A DNA stretch of 20,733 bases from an uncultured Acidimicrobiaceae bacterium (GTDB taxonomy: Bacteria > Actinomycetota > Acidimicrobiia > Acidimicrobiales > Ilumatobacteraceae). Of this stretch, positions 13,811 through 20,733 are shown one piece after another (the first letter of the stretch is position 1; each line of letters begins with the position of its first letter). The position numbers and the translations under genes are program-made. The stretch lies in contig CAIXHI010000437.1 of assembly GCA_903919215.1 (NCBI GenBank), positions 1-20,733 of the forward strand, in the 5' to 3' direction. The notes below the pieces were generated by a model, which worked only from the letters and a program-made list of their open reading frames with translations, made no database searches and was not told where the DNA came from.

Positions 13811-15405
13811 GGACGTTTGATCCCATCGAGCTCGAGGTGCTGTGGCAGAGCCTCATCGCCACTGTCAACGAGCAAGCACGCGCGTTGCAGCGTGCCGCCT
13901 TCTCGCCCATCGTGCGCGAGGCTGGCGACCTCGCCAACGCAGTGTTCGACCGTCGCGGTCGGATGGTGGCACAGGCGGTCACCGGTACCCCCGGGCACAT
14001 CAACTCGCTCGCACGTGCGGCGTCGGCGATGTTGGACGAGTACCCGATCGACACGCTGATCGAAGGTGATGTGCTCATCACCAACGATCCGTACAAGACG
14101 GCCGGCCAGCTGCTCGACGTCACGGTGCTTTGTCCGGTGTTCGTCGATGGCCGCATCATCGCCTTCTTCGGATCGACCATCCATCACACCGACGTGGGTG
14201 GCTACGGCATCGGTGCCGGTGGGCGCGATGTGTTCGAAGAAGGGCTCTGGATCCCGATCTGTCGACTGATGATCGCCGGCGAGCGGAACCATGATGTGTG
14301 GAAGTTCATCCTCAGCAACGTGCGTCAACCCGACCACATGGCCGGCGATCTCCACGCGCAGATGGCGAGTGGCGAGGTCGGTGCTCAGCGACTCCGTGCG
14401 CTGTGCGACCGTCACGGCTTGGACGGTATCGAGGACCTCTCGGACGAGATCATCACCCGTTCCGAGGCGGCCACGAGGGCCAGCATCCGCGAACTTCCGG
14501 CCGGCCGGTACGAAGCGAGTGCGGTGCTCGACCTCGCTGACGGCAGCATCATCGACATCGTCTGCGCCATCACCGTCGACTCGGTGAAGGGCGAGATTCT
14601 CGTCGACTACGCCGGCACCTCGCCTGCCAGTGCATCCGGGATCAACGTCGTCAAGAACTACACACATGCCTACACCACGTTCACGGTGCGGTCGGTGCTG
14701 AACCCGGAACTACCCAACAACTACGGCAGCCTGGCCCCAATCCTGGTGGAGGCACCGGAGGGATCCATCGTCAACGCGAAGTCGCCGCAGCCGTGTACAG
14801 CGCGCCACGTCGTGGGCATGTTCCTGCCCAACGCGCTGCTGAAGGCGTTGGCGCAGATCCGTCCCGCCAACGCGATGGCCGAAGGTTCTGGTGCGGTCTG
14901 GACGATGCAGGTCAGCGGTAACCACGATGACGGTCGGCCATTCATCACCGCCATGTTCACCTATGCCGGTGGCGTGGGTGCACGGGCGACGAAGTCTGGG
15001 CTGTCGGCATGTTCGTACCCGACTGGCATCGCCGCCGTGCCGGTGGAGGTCGTTGAGGCATCGGCTCCCATCCGCTTCCTGCGCAAGGAACTCCGCCGCG
15101 ACAGCGGTGGCCTCGGAGCGCAGATCGGCGGCCTTGGCCAGACGATCGAGTTCACCGTCGACACCACTCGGCCGTGGCAACTGAATGCGGTCACGTCCCG
15201 GCTGGAGATGCCGCCCGAGGGGATCTTCGGCGGCGAGCCCGGTGCAGCCGGGTCGTTCACCGTGAACGGCGAGGCCGTGCGCACCCAAGCGCGTGTGACG
15301 CTCCAACCAGGCGACCACGTTCGGCTGGAGTTGCCCGGAGGTGGTGGCTATGGAGCCCTCGACTCGACGACAACCACACCCCAACACAGCGAGGCGACGC
15401 GATGA
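13807..15405 (+). CDS. Hydantoinase/oxoprolinase family subunit B
   Basis: The 532-residue protein matches HyuB/HydB: FDPIELEVLWQSLIATVNEQARALQRAAFSPIVREAGDLANAVFDRRGRMVAQA, then GDVLITNDPY, STIHHTDVGG and the C-terminal GYG-type loop (ELPGGGGYGAL). It partners the adjacent A subunit to form the ATP-dependent amidohydrolase. GTG at 13807 has GGAGG at 13796-13800 and overlaps the hyuA stop (GTGA). It ends in ATGA with the Rieske gene. The conserved histidine pair in the HHTD motif is present, so nothing indicates inactivity. Confidence 0.95.
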   Translation: MRTFDPIELEVLWQSLIATVNEQARALQRAAFSPIVREAGDLANAVFDRRGRMVAQAVTGTPGHINSLARAASAMLDEYPIDTLIEGDVLITNDPYKTAGQLLDVTVLCPVFVDGRIIAFFGSTIHHTDVGGYGIGAGGRDVFEEGLWIPICRLMIAGERNHDVWKFILSNVRQPDHMAGDLHAQMASGEVGAQRLRALCDRHGLDGIEDLSDEIITRSEAATRASIRELPAGRYEASAVLDLADGSIIDIVCAITVDSVKGEILVDYAGTSPASASGINVVKNYTHAYTTFTVRSVLNPELPNNYGSLAPILVEAPEGSIVNAKSPQPCTARHVVGMFLPNALLKALAQIRPANAMAEGSGAVWTMQVSGNHDDGRPFITAMFTYAGGVGARATKSGLSACSYPTGIAAVPVEVVEASAPIRFLRKELRRDSGGLGAQIGGLGQTIEFTVDTTRPWQLNAVTSRLEMPPEGIFGGEPGAAGSFTVNGEAVRTQARVTLQPGDHVRLELPGGGGYGALDSTTTTPQHSEATR

Positions 15406-16589
15406 CCACCACTGCATCCACCGTGCTCACGAGTGAGTTGCTCACATCGTTCGACGCATCGATTACCGACGTTGCCAACGCGCTGACCATGCCGCCAGTG
15501 ATCTATACGTCGGAGGAGTTTCTCCAGTTCGAGCGGGAAGCGGTCTTCGCCAAGGAATGGCAGTGCGTCGGCCGAGCCGATCGCGTTCCGGAGATCGGTA
15601 ACTACTTCGCGGCCACAACGGCCAGCGGCGAGCAGGTCATCATCGCCCGCGCCAAGGACGGTGCAGTGCATGCGTTTTCCTCCGTCTGCCAACACCGCGG
15701 GATGCAGGTCGTCGACGATGGTGAGACCGGTACGTGCACGAAGTTCACCTGCAAGTACCACCTGTGGAGCTACGACCTCACGGGGCGCCTCCTCGGTGCG
15801 CCGGCCATGGAACGGACGGTCGATTTCGACAAGAAGGACTTTCCGCTGCCCGCCCTGAAGGTGGAGGTGTGGAAGGGGTTCGTGTTCGTGAACCTCGATC
15901 CGCACGCAGCGCCGTTGGCCCCGACGCTCGCCACCTACGCGCCATACCTCGACAACTACGATCTCGAGAACACCGTCTGTCCAGGTACGTTCACGCTGAC
16001 AGACCTTCCGTGGAACTGGAAGGTGATGTTCGAGAACTTCAACGACGGCTACCACGCCAACAAGTTGCACCACACCATCCAGGACTTCTGTCCGAGCGAT
16101 CTCGCCGCGTTCCCGGTGGACTGGACTCCCGACTCGAACGTGATCTTCCGGACGAACGGGTACATCCACATCGATGGTGGGTTCAACGCCACCACGAAGG
16201 CGCTGATGCCCGTCTTCCCGGCGCTCACCGATGAAGAGCGGCAGCGCTCGACGTTCGCCCTCATGCCGCCGACGCTGTGCTTCGGCACTGCTCCTGACCA
16301 GGCGTTCTTCTTCATCATCCGGCCCAAGACGGCCGACACCATCGATGTCGAGATCGGGTACCTGTTCCACCCGACGGCCTTGGACAACCCAATGTTCGAC
16401 TACCTGCTGGAGATGAGCGACGCCGGCGTGCAGGTGTTCGTGAAGCAGGATCAGGACGCCACGATGAAATCGCAGCGCGGTATGCACAGTCGCTTTGCCG
16501 CTCGTGGCCGCTACTCGTGGCAGGAAGAGAGCCACGTTCAGTTCAACAAGTGGCTCGTTCAGCGCTACCGCGGCGGCTGGCCGGTCTGA
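15402..16589 (+). CDS. Rieske non-heme iron oxygenase, large subunit
   Basis: The 395-residue protein has a Rieske [2Fe-2S] domain with Cys96-x-His98 (VCQHRG) and Cys117-x2-His120 (CKYHLW), and a catalytic domain with His218 and His223 in NFNDGYHANKLHH, the bridging Asp215, and the third iron ligand probably Asp350 (VKQDQDATMKSQRG). The layout and length resemble the choline monooxygenase/N-demethylase and carnitine monooxygenase branch more than multi-subunit aromatic dioxygenases. The reaction would be hydroxylation or N- or O-demethylation. No small subunit or electron-transfer reductase lies in the window. The upstream in-frame ORF is rejected in favour of the ATG at 15402 with GAGG upstream and the ATGA overlap with hyuB. 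Confidence 0.94.
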   Translation: MTTTASTVLTSELLTSFDASITDVANALTMPPVIYTSEEFLQFEREAVFAKEWQCVGRADRVPEIGNYFAATTASGEQVIIARAKDGAVHAFSSVCQHRGMQVVDDGETGTCTKFTCKYHLWSYDLTGRLLGAPAMERTVDFDKKDFPLPALKVEVWKGFVFVNLDPHAAPLAPTLATYAPYLDNYDLENTVCPGTFTLTDLPWNWKVMFENFNDGYHANKLHHTIQDFCPSDLAAFPVDWTPDSNVIFRTNGYIHIDGGFNATTKALMPVFPALTDEERQRSTFALMPPTLCFGTAPDQAFFFIIRPKTADTIDVEIGYLFHPTALDNPMFDYLLEMSDAGVQVFVKQDQDATMKSQRGMHSRFAARGRYSWQEESHVQFNKWLVQRYRGGWPV

Positions 16590-17230
16590 TGTCGATTCCT
16601 TCCGTGTCCGCGATTGCCGATGTGCTCGGCCTCTGGGGTGAGGACGGTTGGCTGACGCCACCGTTGCGCCCTGTGGTCGGCGCGTCGCAACCGGTCATCG
16701 GGCGCGCGCTCACGGTCGAGCTGTATGCGGCCGCGACGGGTGAGGGATTCGGCGCGATGTACGACCTGCTCTCCAGCGACCTCTCCGATCGGGTGCTGGT
16801 GTTTGCCGGCGCAGAATCGATTCCCGGAGCTATCTGGGGCGAGATTCTGGCGACCGCCGCTGCTGGGCAGCATGCCGTTGCGACGCTCGTGGAGGGTTGG
16901 GTCCGCGATGTCAGCGACCTGGCCAACATCGGACGGCCGGTGTACGCGAGCGGTGTCCGCCCCAACGGGCCGGGTGGCGTGGCGCACATTCGTGCGATCG
17001 ATTGCCCGGTGGAGATCTCTGGCATCACGGTCAACCCCGACGACCATGTCGTCGCTGATCTGTCCGGCTGTGTGCGCATACGCGCCGAGCACCTCGATGA
17101 GGTGCTGGGTGCTGCGCGCCGCTACGTGGCCGGAGAAACTGCTGTTCTCGCTGCGCTCGCCGAGGGTGAACCCCTCAGTGCTGCGTATCGGCACAAGAAG
17201 TCTGTCGTGGATGAGTTGAGGAAGAAGTGA
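16589..17230 (+). CDS. RraA-family lyase (aldolase/decarboxylase-like)
   Basis: The 213-residue protein fits the RraA superfamily, which includes 4-hydroxy-4-methyl-2-oxoglutarate and 4-carboxy-4-hydroxy-2-oxoadipate aldolases and oxaloacetate decarboxylases. Visible motifs are AIWGEILATAAAGQHAV and EGWVRDVSDL, with the catalytic pair Arg106-Asp107, and the phosphate-loop-like NPDDHVVADLSGCVRI. RraA proper is an RNase E inhibitor, but this gene sits at the end of a catabolic operon so an enzyme is more likely. It starts on the last base of the Rieske stop codon (TGATG) and is followed by 91 non-coding bases. Confidence 0.85.
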   Translation: MSIPSVSAIADVLGLWGEDGWLTPPLRPVVGASQPVIGRALTVELYAAATGEGFGAMYDLLSSDLSDRVLVFAGAESIPGAIWGEILATAAAGQHAVATLVEGWVRDVSDLANIGRPVYASGVRPNGPGGVAHIRAIDCPVEISGITVNPDDHVVADLSGCVRIRAEHLDEVLGAARRYVAGETAVLAALAEGEPLSAAYRHKKSVVDELRKK

Positions 17231-17321
17231 GCCTCGACTCGGCGAATTCTCGCAACTGCCACGTCAGCGTGCAATACCACAAGCAAAATCACCACTACAT
17301 ACTCCTGGGGGAGACCACCAC
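17231..17321 (+). promoter_or_regulatory. Intercistronic region before the ABC transporter
   Basis: This AT-richer 91-base gap is the only break between the overlapping catabolic genes and the transporter genes. It has a good ribosome site GGGGGAG at 17307-17313 and a CATACT hexamer (17298-17303) that partly fits a -10. A short CACG-TCAG-CGTG stem is too small to call a terminator. It may hold an internal promoter; read-through from the operon is equally possible. No TGGTCTGACCA site is seen. Confidence 0.35.
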
Positions 17322-18452
17322 ATGAAGAAGTCCCGTTTCGCGTTGGCAGCATTGGCTGTCGCGAGCATCCTCGTTGCTGCCTGCAGCGACGACAACAAGT
17401 CAGCGTCGACCACGACGGCCGCAACGGCCGCAACCGACACCACGATGGCCGGTCCGGTGGACACCACCGCCAGCGCACTCGCCATGGATTCCAACGGCGA
17501 CGGCAAGGTTCAGTTCGGAATCGCTGCCGCCGGCCCGCGTGACGATGGCGGCTACTACCAGGCGCTCGTCGACAAGGCCACGCAGATCTCGAAGGACAAT
17601 GGCTTCGAGGCCCCGATCGTGGTGGACAACATCGCCACGGAGAACGCCGCAACCGAGCTCAGCAACCTTGCCGAGCAGAACGTCGACGCGATCTTCGTCG
17701 GTGCCAGCGAAATCGCTGACCCGTTGAAGGACCTGGTCGTGAAGTACCCGGACATCTTCTGGTACTGCAACTGCGGCGCTGGCTACCCGAGCAACCCGGG
17801 TCTGGCACAGAGCCAGGACGATTCGTCGGAGATCAGCTACACCGCTGGCTACGCCACCGGTCTGCTGATGAAGGCCAAGGGCACCGGAACCTCAGCTGCG
17901 TTCATCGGCTGCTGCGACCTGAACTTCGAGAAGGAGGCCTACCTGGCCTACGAACTCGGCCTCCAGGCTGTGGATCCCAGCTACACGATGACCTACATCC
18001 CGACCGGTAACTTCCCGTACGACTTCGACAACACTGCCGGCGCCACCGAAGCGCTGAACGGTGCGATCACCAACGGTGCGGTTGCTGTCTACCCGTACCT
18101 CGGTGGCGCCCACGAGCCGCTGGTGAAGTTGGCCAATGAGAAGGGCCTCATCGTCATGTCGGCTGGTTCGTCGAAGGCCTGCGCCCGCACCGACGTGAAG
18201 TACGACATCCAGGTGAAGTTCGATGGCGGCGACTACCTCGACACGATCCTCAAGGAAATCCTCGCTGGTACGTTCAACGAAGGCGACACGCGCACCTTCC
18301 ACGTGGGTGTCGATTCGGAGCCGGGTGCCGAGATCTGCAAGCCGACCGCTGAGCAGACCACGGCGATGGCTGATGTCTTCGCCAAGATTGCGGCTGGCGA
18401 CTTTGCAGCCGACTTCGGTGCCGTCAAGGGCAAGGCCTACTCGGGCGGCTGA
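17322..18452 (+). CDS. BMP-family ABC transporter substrate-binding lipoprotein
   Basis: The 376-residue protein has a lipoprotein signal (MKKSRF, hydrophobic stretch, lipobox LVAAC with Cys21) and a Thr/Ala linker to about residue 50. The BMP family fold begins at VQFGIAAAGPRDDGGYYQALVDKA and includes the NVDAIFVGASEIADP, SEISYTAGYATGLLMKAKG and AGSSKACARTDVKYDI regions. Members, such as the PnrA/Med lipoproteins, bind nucleosides or purines; others are likely to bind different ring compounds. It is preceded by a strong ribosome site and followed by the ATPase and permease genes. The bound ligand is unknown. Confidence 0.95.
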   Translation: MKKSRFALAALAVASILVAACSDDNKSASTTTAATAATDTTMAGPVDTTASALAMDSNGDGKVQFGIAAAGPRDDGGYYQALVDKATQISKDNGFEAPIVVDNIATENAATELSNLAEQNVDAIFVGASEIADPLKDLVVKYPDIFWYCNCGAGYPSNPGLAQSQDDSSEISYTAGYATGLLMKAKGTGTSAAFIGCCDLNFEKEAYLAYELGLQAVDPSYTMTYIPTGNFPYDFDNTAGATEALNGAITNGAVAVYPYLGGAHEPLVKLANEKGLIVMSAGSSKACARTDVKYDIQVKFDGGDYLDTILKEILAGTFNEGDTRTFHVGVDSEPGAEICKPTAEQTTAMADVFAKIAAGDFAADFGAVKGKAYSGG

Positions 18453-18454
18453 GA

Positions 18455-20074
18455 TTGTCGCATCACACTGATGCATCGAACGGGGTGGGCGCGGCGGCGC
18501 CCACCCCTGCGGTGCGACTCTCCTCGATCACCAAGCATTACGGGCCGATCACGGCCTGTCAGGACGTCGACCTCGCGCTCATTCCCGGAGAAATCCATGG
18601 GGTGCTCGGCGAGAATGGGGCCGGTAAGTCCACCCTCATGAAGATTCTCATCGGGCTCGTGCAGCCCGATGGCGGCACCATCGAACTCGCAGGTGCCGAG
18701 ACGGTCATCCACGACCCACAGACGGCAGCCGATCTCGGCATTGGCATGGTGCATCAGCACTTGAGCCTCGTCGAGTCGTTGACCGTCTGGGAGAACGTGT
18801 TGCTCGGCGATCATCGTCGCTTCGACCGCCGCGCAGCGCGCGACGAAGTGATGGCTACTGCCGAACACTACGGTCTCGTACTCGATCCGGACTGGCGCGT
18901 GAGCGACCTCTCCGCTGGCCTGCGCCAGCGCGTGGAACTCATCAAGTGCCTCCGCCGCGATCCCAAGATCTTGATCCTCGACGAGCCGACCTCGGTCCTG
19001 ACACCAGCAGAGAGCGAGCAGTTGTTCGCAACACTCCGCACCGCGGTGGCAGCCGAGCAGCGTGCCGTCGCTCTGGTGAGTCACAAACTCGCCGAGGTAC
19101 TGCATGCCACCGACGTCGTGACGATCATGCGGCAAGGCCGCGTCGTCGAACGGACGACCACCAGAACCGCGACCGCGACATCGCTCGCTCGGGCAATGGT
19201 CGGTCGTGAAGTGTCGCTGCGATCCAGTGCGGCGGCGTTTGGTGCGATCGACGTGGTGGACTCCGTCGCTGCCGTTGCGGTGAACAGCGAACACCGAGAA
19301 GAAGTGCTGCGGGTGGATGGAGCGACGTTGTCTCGTCGTGGGGTGCTGTTGCTCGACGGATTGTCGATCCATGTGCACGCCGGTGAGATCGTCGGTGTCG
19401 CCGGCGTGGAGGGCAACGGTCAGCGCGAGCTGGGCGACGTACTGGCCAGCCTCGTGGCACTGGACAATGGAACGGTGACGGTCGCTGGCACGCCAGTGAA
19501 GACTGGTCGCGCTGGGGCGATGGCCCGCGCAGGTGTTGCCATCATCCCGGAGGATCGTCACGATTCGGGTTGTGTGCTCGATATGACGGTGGCCGACAAC
19601 CTGTTGATCGACCGCATCGGCAAGGTGTCGCGCTTCGGGTTCATTCGGCGCTCGGCGCAACGGACGCGCGCGAAGCAGATGATGAGCGAGTTCGACGTCG
19701 TGGGCGCAGGGCCGGACTCGACGTTCGGAAGCCTCTCTGGCGGAAACCAGCAACGGGTGGTGCTGGCACGAGAACTCAGCAATAACCCAAAGGTGCTCGT
19801 TGCTGCTCAGCCGACTCGGGGTCTGGACGTCGGAGCGATCGAATACATGAGCGGCCGTATTCGGGAGGCTGCAGCCGGAGGGATCGGGGTGCTGCTGATC
19901 TCGACCGAACTGGAGGAGATCCTCGATCTCTCGCATCGCATCGTCGTCCTCGCTGGTGGGAGAGTCATCGGCGAACTGAACCGGGTCGATGCCACCTCCG
20001 AGCGGCTTGGTCTGTTGCTCGGTGGTATTGCGAACACTGTCGAATCCGGAGGAACAACTGATGACGCGTCCTGA
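18455..20074 (+). CDS. BMP-type ABC transporter ATP-binding protein (double domain)
   Basis: The 539-residue product has two fused ATPase domains like YufO-type sugar/nucleoside transporter subunits. Domain 1: Walker A GENGAGKST (52-60), signature LSAGLRQ (152-158), Walker B ILILDEP (172-178). Domain 2: degenerate Walker A GVEGNGQRE (317-325), signature LSGGNQQ (427-433), and VLVAAQPTRGLD (447-458) where Gln replaces the catalytic Glu, normal for this family. The TTG at 18455 lies 2 bases after the previous stop; a GTG at 18512 would also give a proper N-terminus, MRLSSITKHYG. The true start is uncertain because of the hairpin at 18482-18507. Confidence 0.94.
   Translation: MSHHTDASNGVGAAAPTPAVRLSSITKHYGPITACQDVDLALIPGEIHGVLGENGAGKSTLMKILIGLVQPDGGTIELAGAETVIHDPQTAADLGIGMVHQHLSLVESLTVWENVLLGDHRRFDRRAARDEVMATAEHYGLVLDPDWRVSDLSAGLRQRVELIKCLRRDPKILILDEPTSVLTPAESEQLFATLRTAVAAEQRAVALVSHKLAEVLHATDVVTIMRQGRVVERTTTRTATATSLARAMVGREVSLRSSAAAFGAIDVVDSVAAVAVNSEHREEVLRVDGATLSRRGVLLLDGLSIHVHAGEIVGVAGVEGNGQRELGDVLASLVALDNGTVTVAGTPVKTGRAGAMARAGVAIIPEDRHDSGCVLDMTVADNLLIDRIGKVSRFGFIRRSAQRTRAKQMMSEFDVVGAGPDSTFGSLSGGNQQRVVLARELSNNPKVLVAAQPTRGLDVGAIEYMSGRIREAAAGGIGVLLISTELEEILDLSHRIVVLAGGRVIGELNRVDATSERLGLLLGGIANTVESGGTTDDAS
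18482..18507 (+). promoter_or_regulatory. Very stable hairpin at the substrate-binding/ATPase junction
   Basis: The arms GGGGTGGGCGC (18482-18492) and GCGCCCACCCC (18497-18507) are perfectly complementary over 11 pairs around a 4-base loop GGCG. It lies 29 bases after the BMP lipoprotein stop and either inside the first codons of the ATPase gene (if TTG 18455 is used) or in its leader (if GTG 18512 is used). Hairpins at this position often protect the abundant binding-protein message or limit read-through. No T tract follows, so termination is not certain. Confidence 0.65.
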
Positions 20075-20733
20075 TCCTCAGCGGTTCCGGCGCAGCATGG
20101 CGCTCGTTGGGCTCTATGTGCTGTCGGTGGTCATTGCCCTCACTCTGGCGGCGGTGCTGATCGCGATCACCGGAGGTCCGTGGCAGAAGGTGCTGAAGGC
20201 ACTGCTCGACGGTGCCCTCCTGAAACCCGGACGTTGGGGAGACACCCTCGCCGGCGCGACGCCATTGTTGGTGGTTGCGCTGGGAGCGATCATCGCGACC
20301 CGCGCCGGACTCGTGAACATCGGACAAGAAGGTCAGTTGACGGTGGGTGCCGCGGCCGCTGCCATGGTGTGTACCTCGTACTCCGGGCCATTCGCACTGG
20401 TTGCAGGTCTGGTGGCCGGTGTCGTCGGCGGCGCGGTATGGGCGGCGCTCGCCGCACTGTTGAAGTTTGGCCGCAAGGTGCCCGAGGTGATCAGCACCCT
20501 GTTGCTCGTGTTCGTCGCGTCGCAGGGCACCGGGTATCTGCTCACGCGTACCTTCCTGCTGCTCGACCCCGACCCGAACAAGCCGAATCGCTCGCAGACG
20601 AGTGCGCAGCTCAGTGGTTCCACTCGGATCGGCAATATCCGCCTGTTCGGCAACGAAATCCCATGGACCGTCGTCGGCGCTGTGGTTCTGGCGATCGTGG
20701 TGTCGGTGGTTCTGCATCGCACGGTGTGGGGGT
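20061..20733 (+). CDS. BMP-type ABC transporter permease (3' end outside window)
   Basis: The ATG at 20061 overlaps the end of the ATPase gene by 14 bases and is preceded by GGAGGA (20048-20053), a very good ribosome site. Read through to the window end it gives 224 codons without a stop: a short basic N-terminus, hydrophobic membrane segments and the motif ATRAGLVNIGQEGQLTVGAA, typical of YufP/NupP-type inner-membrane permeases (BPD_transp_2), then FGRKVPEVISTLLLVFVAS. The gene is truncated at the window edge, not broken. A second permease subunit is expected downstream. Confidence 0.93.
   Translation, partial: MTRPDPQRFRRSMALVGLYVLSVVIALTLAAVLIAITGGPWQKVLKALLDGALLKPGRWGDTLAGATPLLVVALGAIIATRAGLVNIGQEGQLTVGAAAAAMVCTSYSGPFALVAGLVAGVVGGAVWAALAALLKFGRKVPEVISTLLLVFVASQGTGYLLTRTFLLLDPDPNKPNRSQTSAQLSGSTRIGNIRLFGNEIPWTVVGAVVLAIVVSVVLHRTVWG

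Noticed and set aside
11699..15405. Naming HyuAB as N-methylhydantoinase or 5-oxoprolinase
   Set aside because: The sequence shows the family but not the substrate. Members range from oxoprolinase to acetone carboxylase, so no specific gene symbol is given.
16583..16591. GGTCTGA at the Rieske/RraA junction as a third regulator site
   Set aside because: It is only a half-site; the palindromic partner ACCA does not follow, and it lies inside coupled coding sequence.
15348..16661. 437-codon minus-strand frame opposite the Rieske gene
   Set aside because: It is a shadow of the Rieske gene, His/Arg/Val-rich with no domain, and lies on the wrong strand of a tight operon.
18437..19936. 499-codon open frame on the minus strand opposite the ABC ATPase
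   Set aside because: The plus strand encodes a complete ATPase with all motifs. GC-rich third positions keep the opposite frame open; the translated product has no recognisable domain.
1..20733. CRISPR array, prophage or insertion sequence
   Set aside because: No regularly spaced repeat array, transposase, integrase or phage gene was seen. The only direct repeats noted are the tRNA-tail copies.

Overview
The window is GC-rich and gene-dense. It shows many GTG and TTG starts, stop/start overlaps of 1 to 14 bases, a deazaflavin (F420)-dependent reductase homologue, separate UreA and UreB subunits, and lipoproteins with Thr/Ala-rich linkers after the lipidated cysteine. Together these point to a high-GC actinobacterium, perhaps of the Acidimicrobiia (Ilumatobacter-like) type. 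The phylum call is reasonably supported; the class is inference.

Left part (1-4305), loosely connected genes. Two identical copies of a tRNA 3' end (5-39 and 67-101) and a third, degenerate copy (about 1139-1184) bracket a two-gene unit: a flavin reductase-like protein and a small unknown protein. Next come two secreted lipoproteins facing each other: a DUF1566-type domain joined to an Ig-like domain (+), and a possible allene-oxide-cyclase-like barrel (-). An F420H2-dependent reductase family protein and a TauE/SafE-type membrane exporter follow.

Middle part (4374-8817), a compact urease operon ureA-ureB-ureC-ureF-ureG-ureD. All nickel ligands are visible in UreC. There is no ureE, but UreG has a His-rich N-terminal tail. 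A TANNNT -10 element sits where ureA would be read from a leaderless mRNA.

Right part (8893-20733), the most interesting region. An acetamidase/formamidase is followed by six genes that all overlap at stop/start codons: VOC (glyoxalase/dioxygenase fold) protein, GntR/FCD regulator, cupin, hydantoinase/oxoprolinase HyuA, HyuB, Rieske non-heme oxygenase and RraA-family lyase (seven with overlaps counted from the VOC gene through RraA). After a 91-base gap comes a BMP-type ABC uptake system: lipoprotein, double ATPase and the first permease, cut by the window end. Two near-identical palindromic sites (TGGTCTGACCATCAGNCC) lie before the formamidase and before the VOC gene. They match the TGGTnnnACCA pattern of FadR-type GntR regulators, and the cluster encodes such a regulator.

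Taken together, the right part reads as an import-and-catabolism locus for a nitrogen-containing compound, probably a cyclic amide, ureide or N-methylated heterocycle. The BMP transporter would bring it in, the Rieske enzyme would hydroxylate or demethylate it, HyuAB would open a ring amide with ATP, RraA would cleave the carbon skeleton, and formamidase plus urease would release ammonia. The substrate is not determined by the sequence, and the combination deserves experimental attention.
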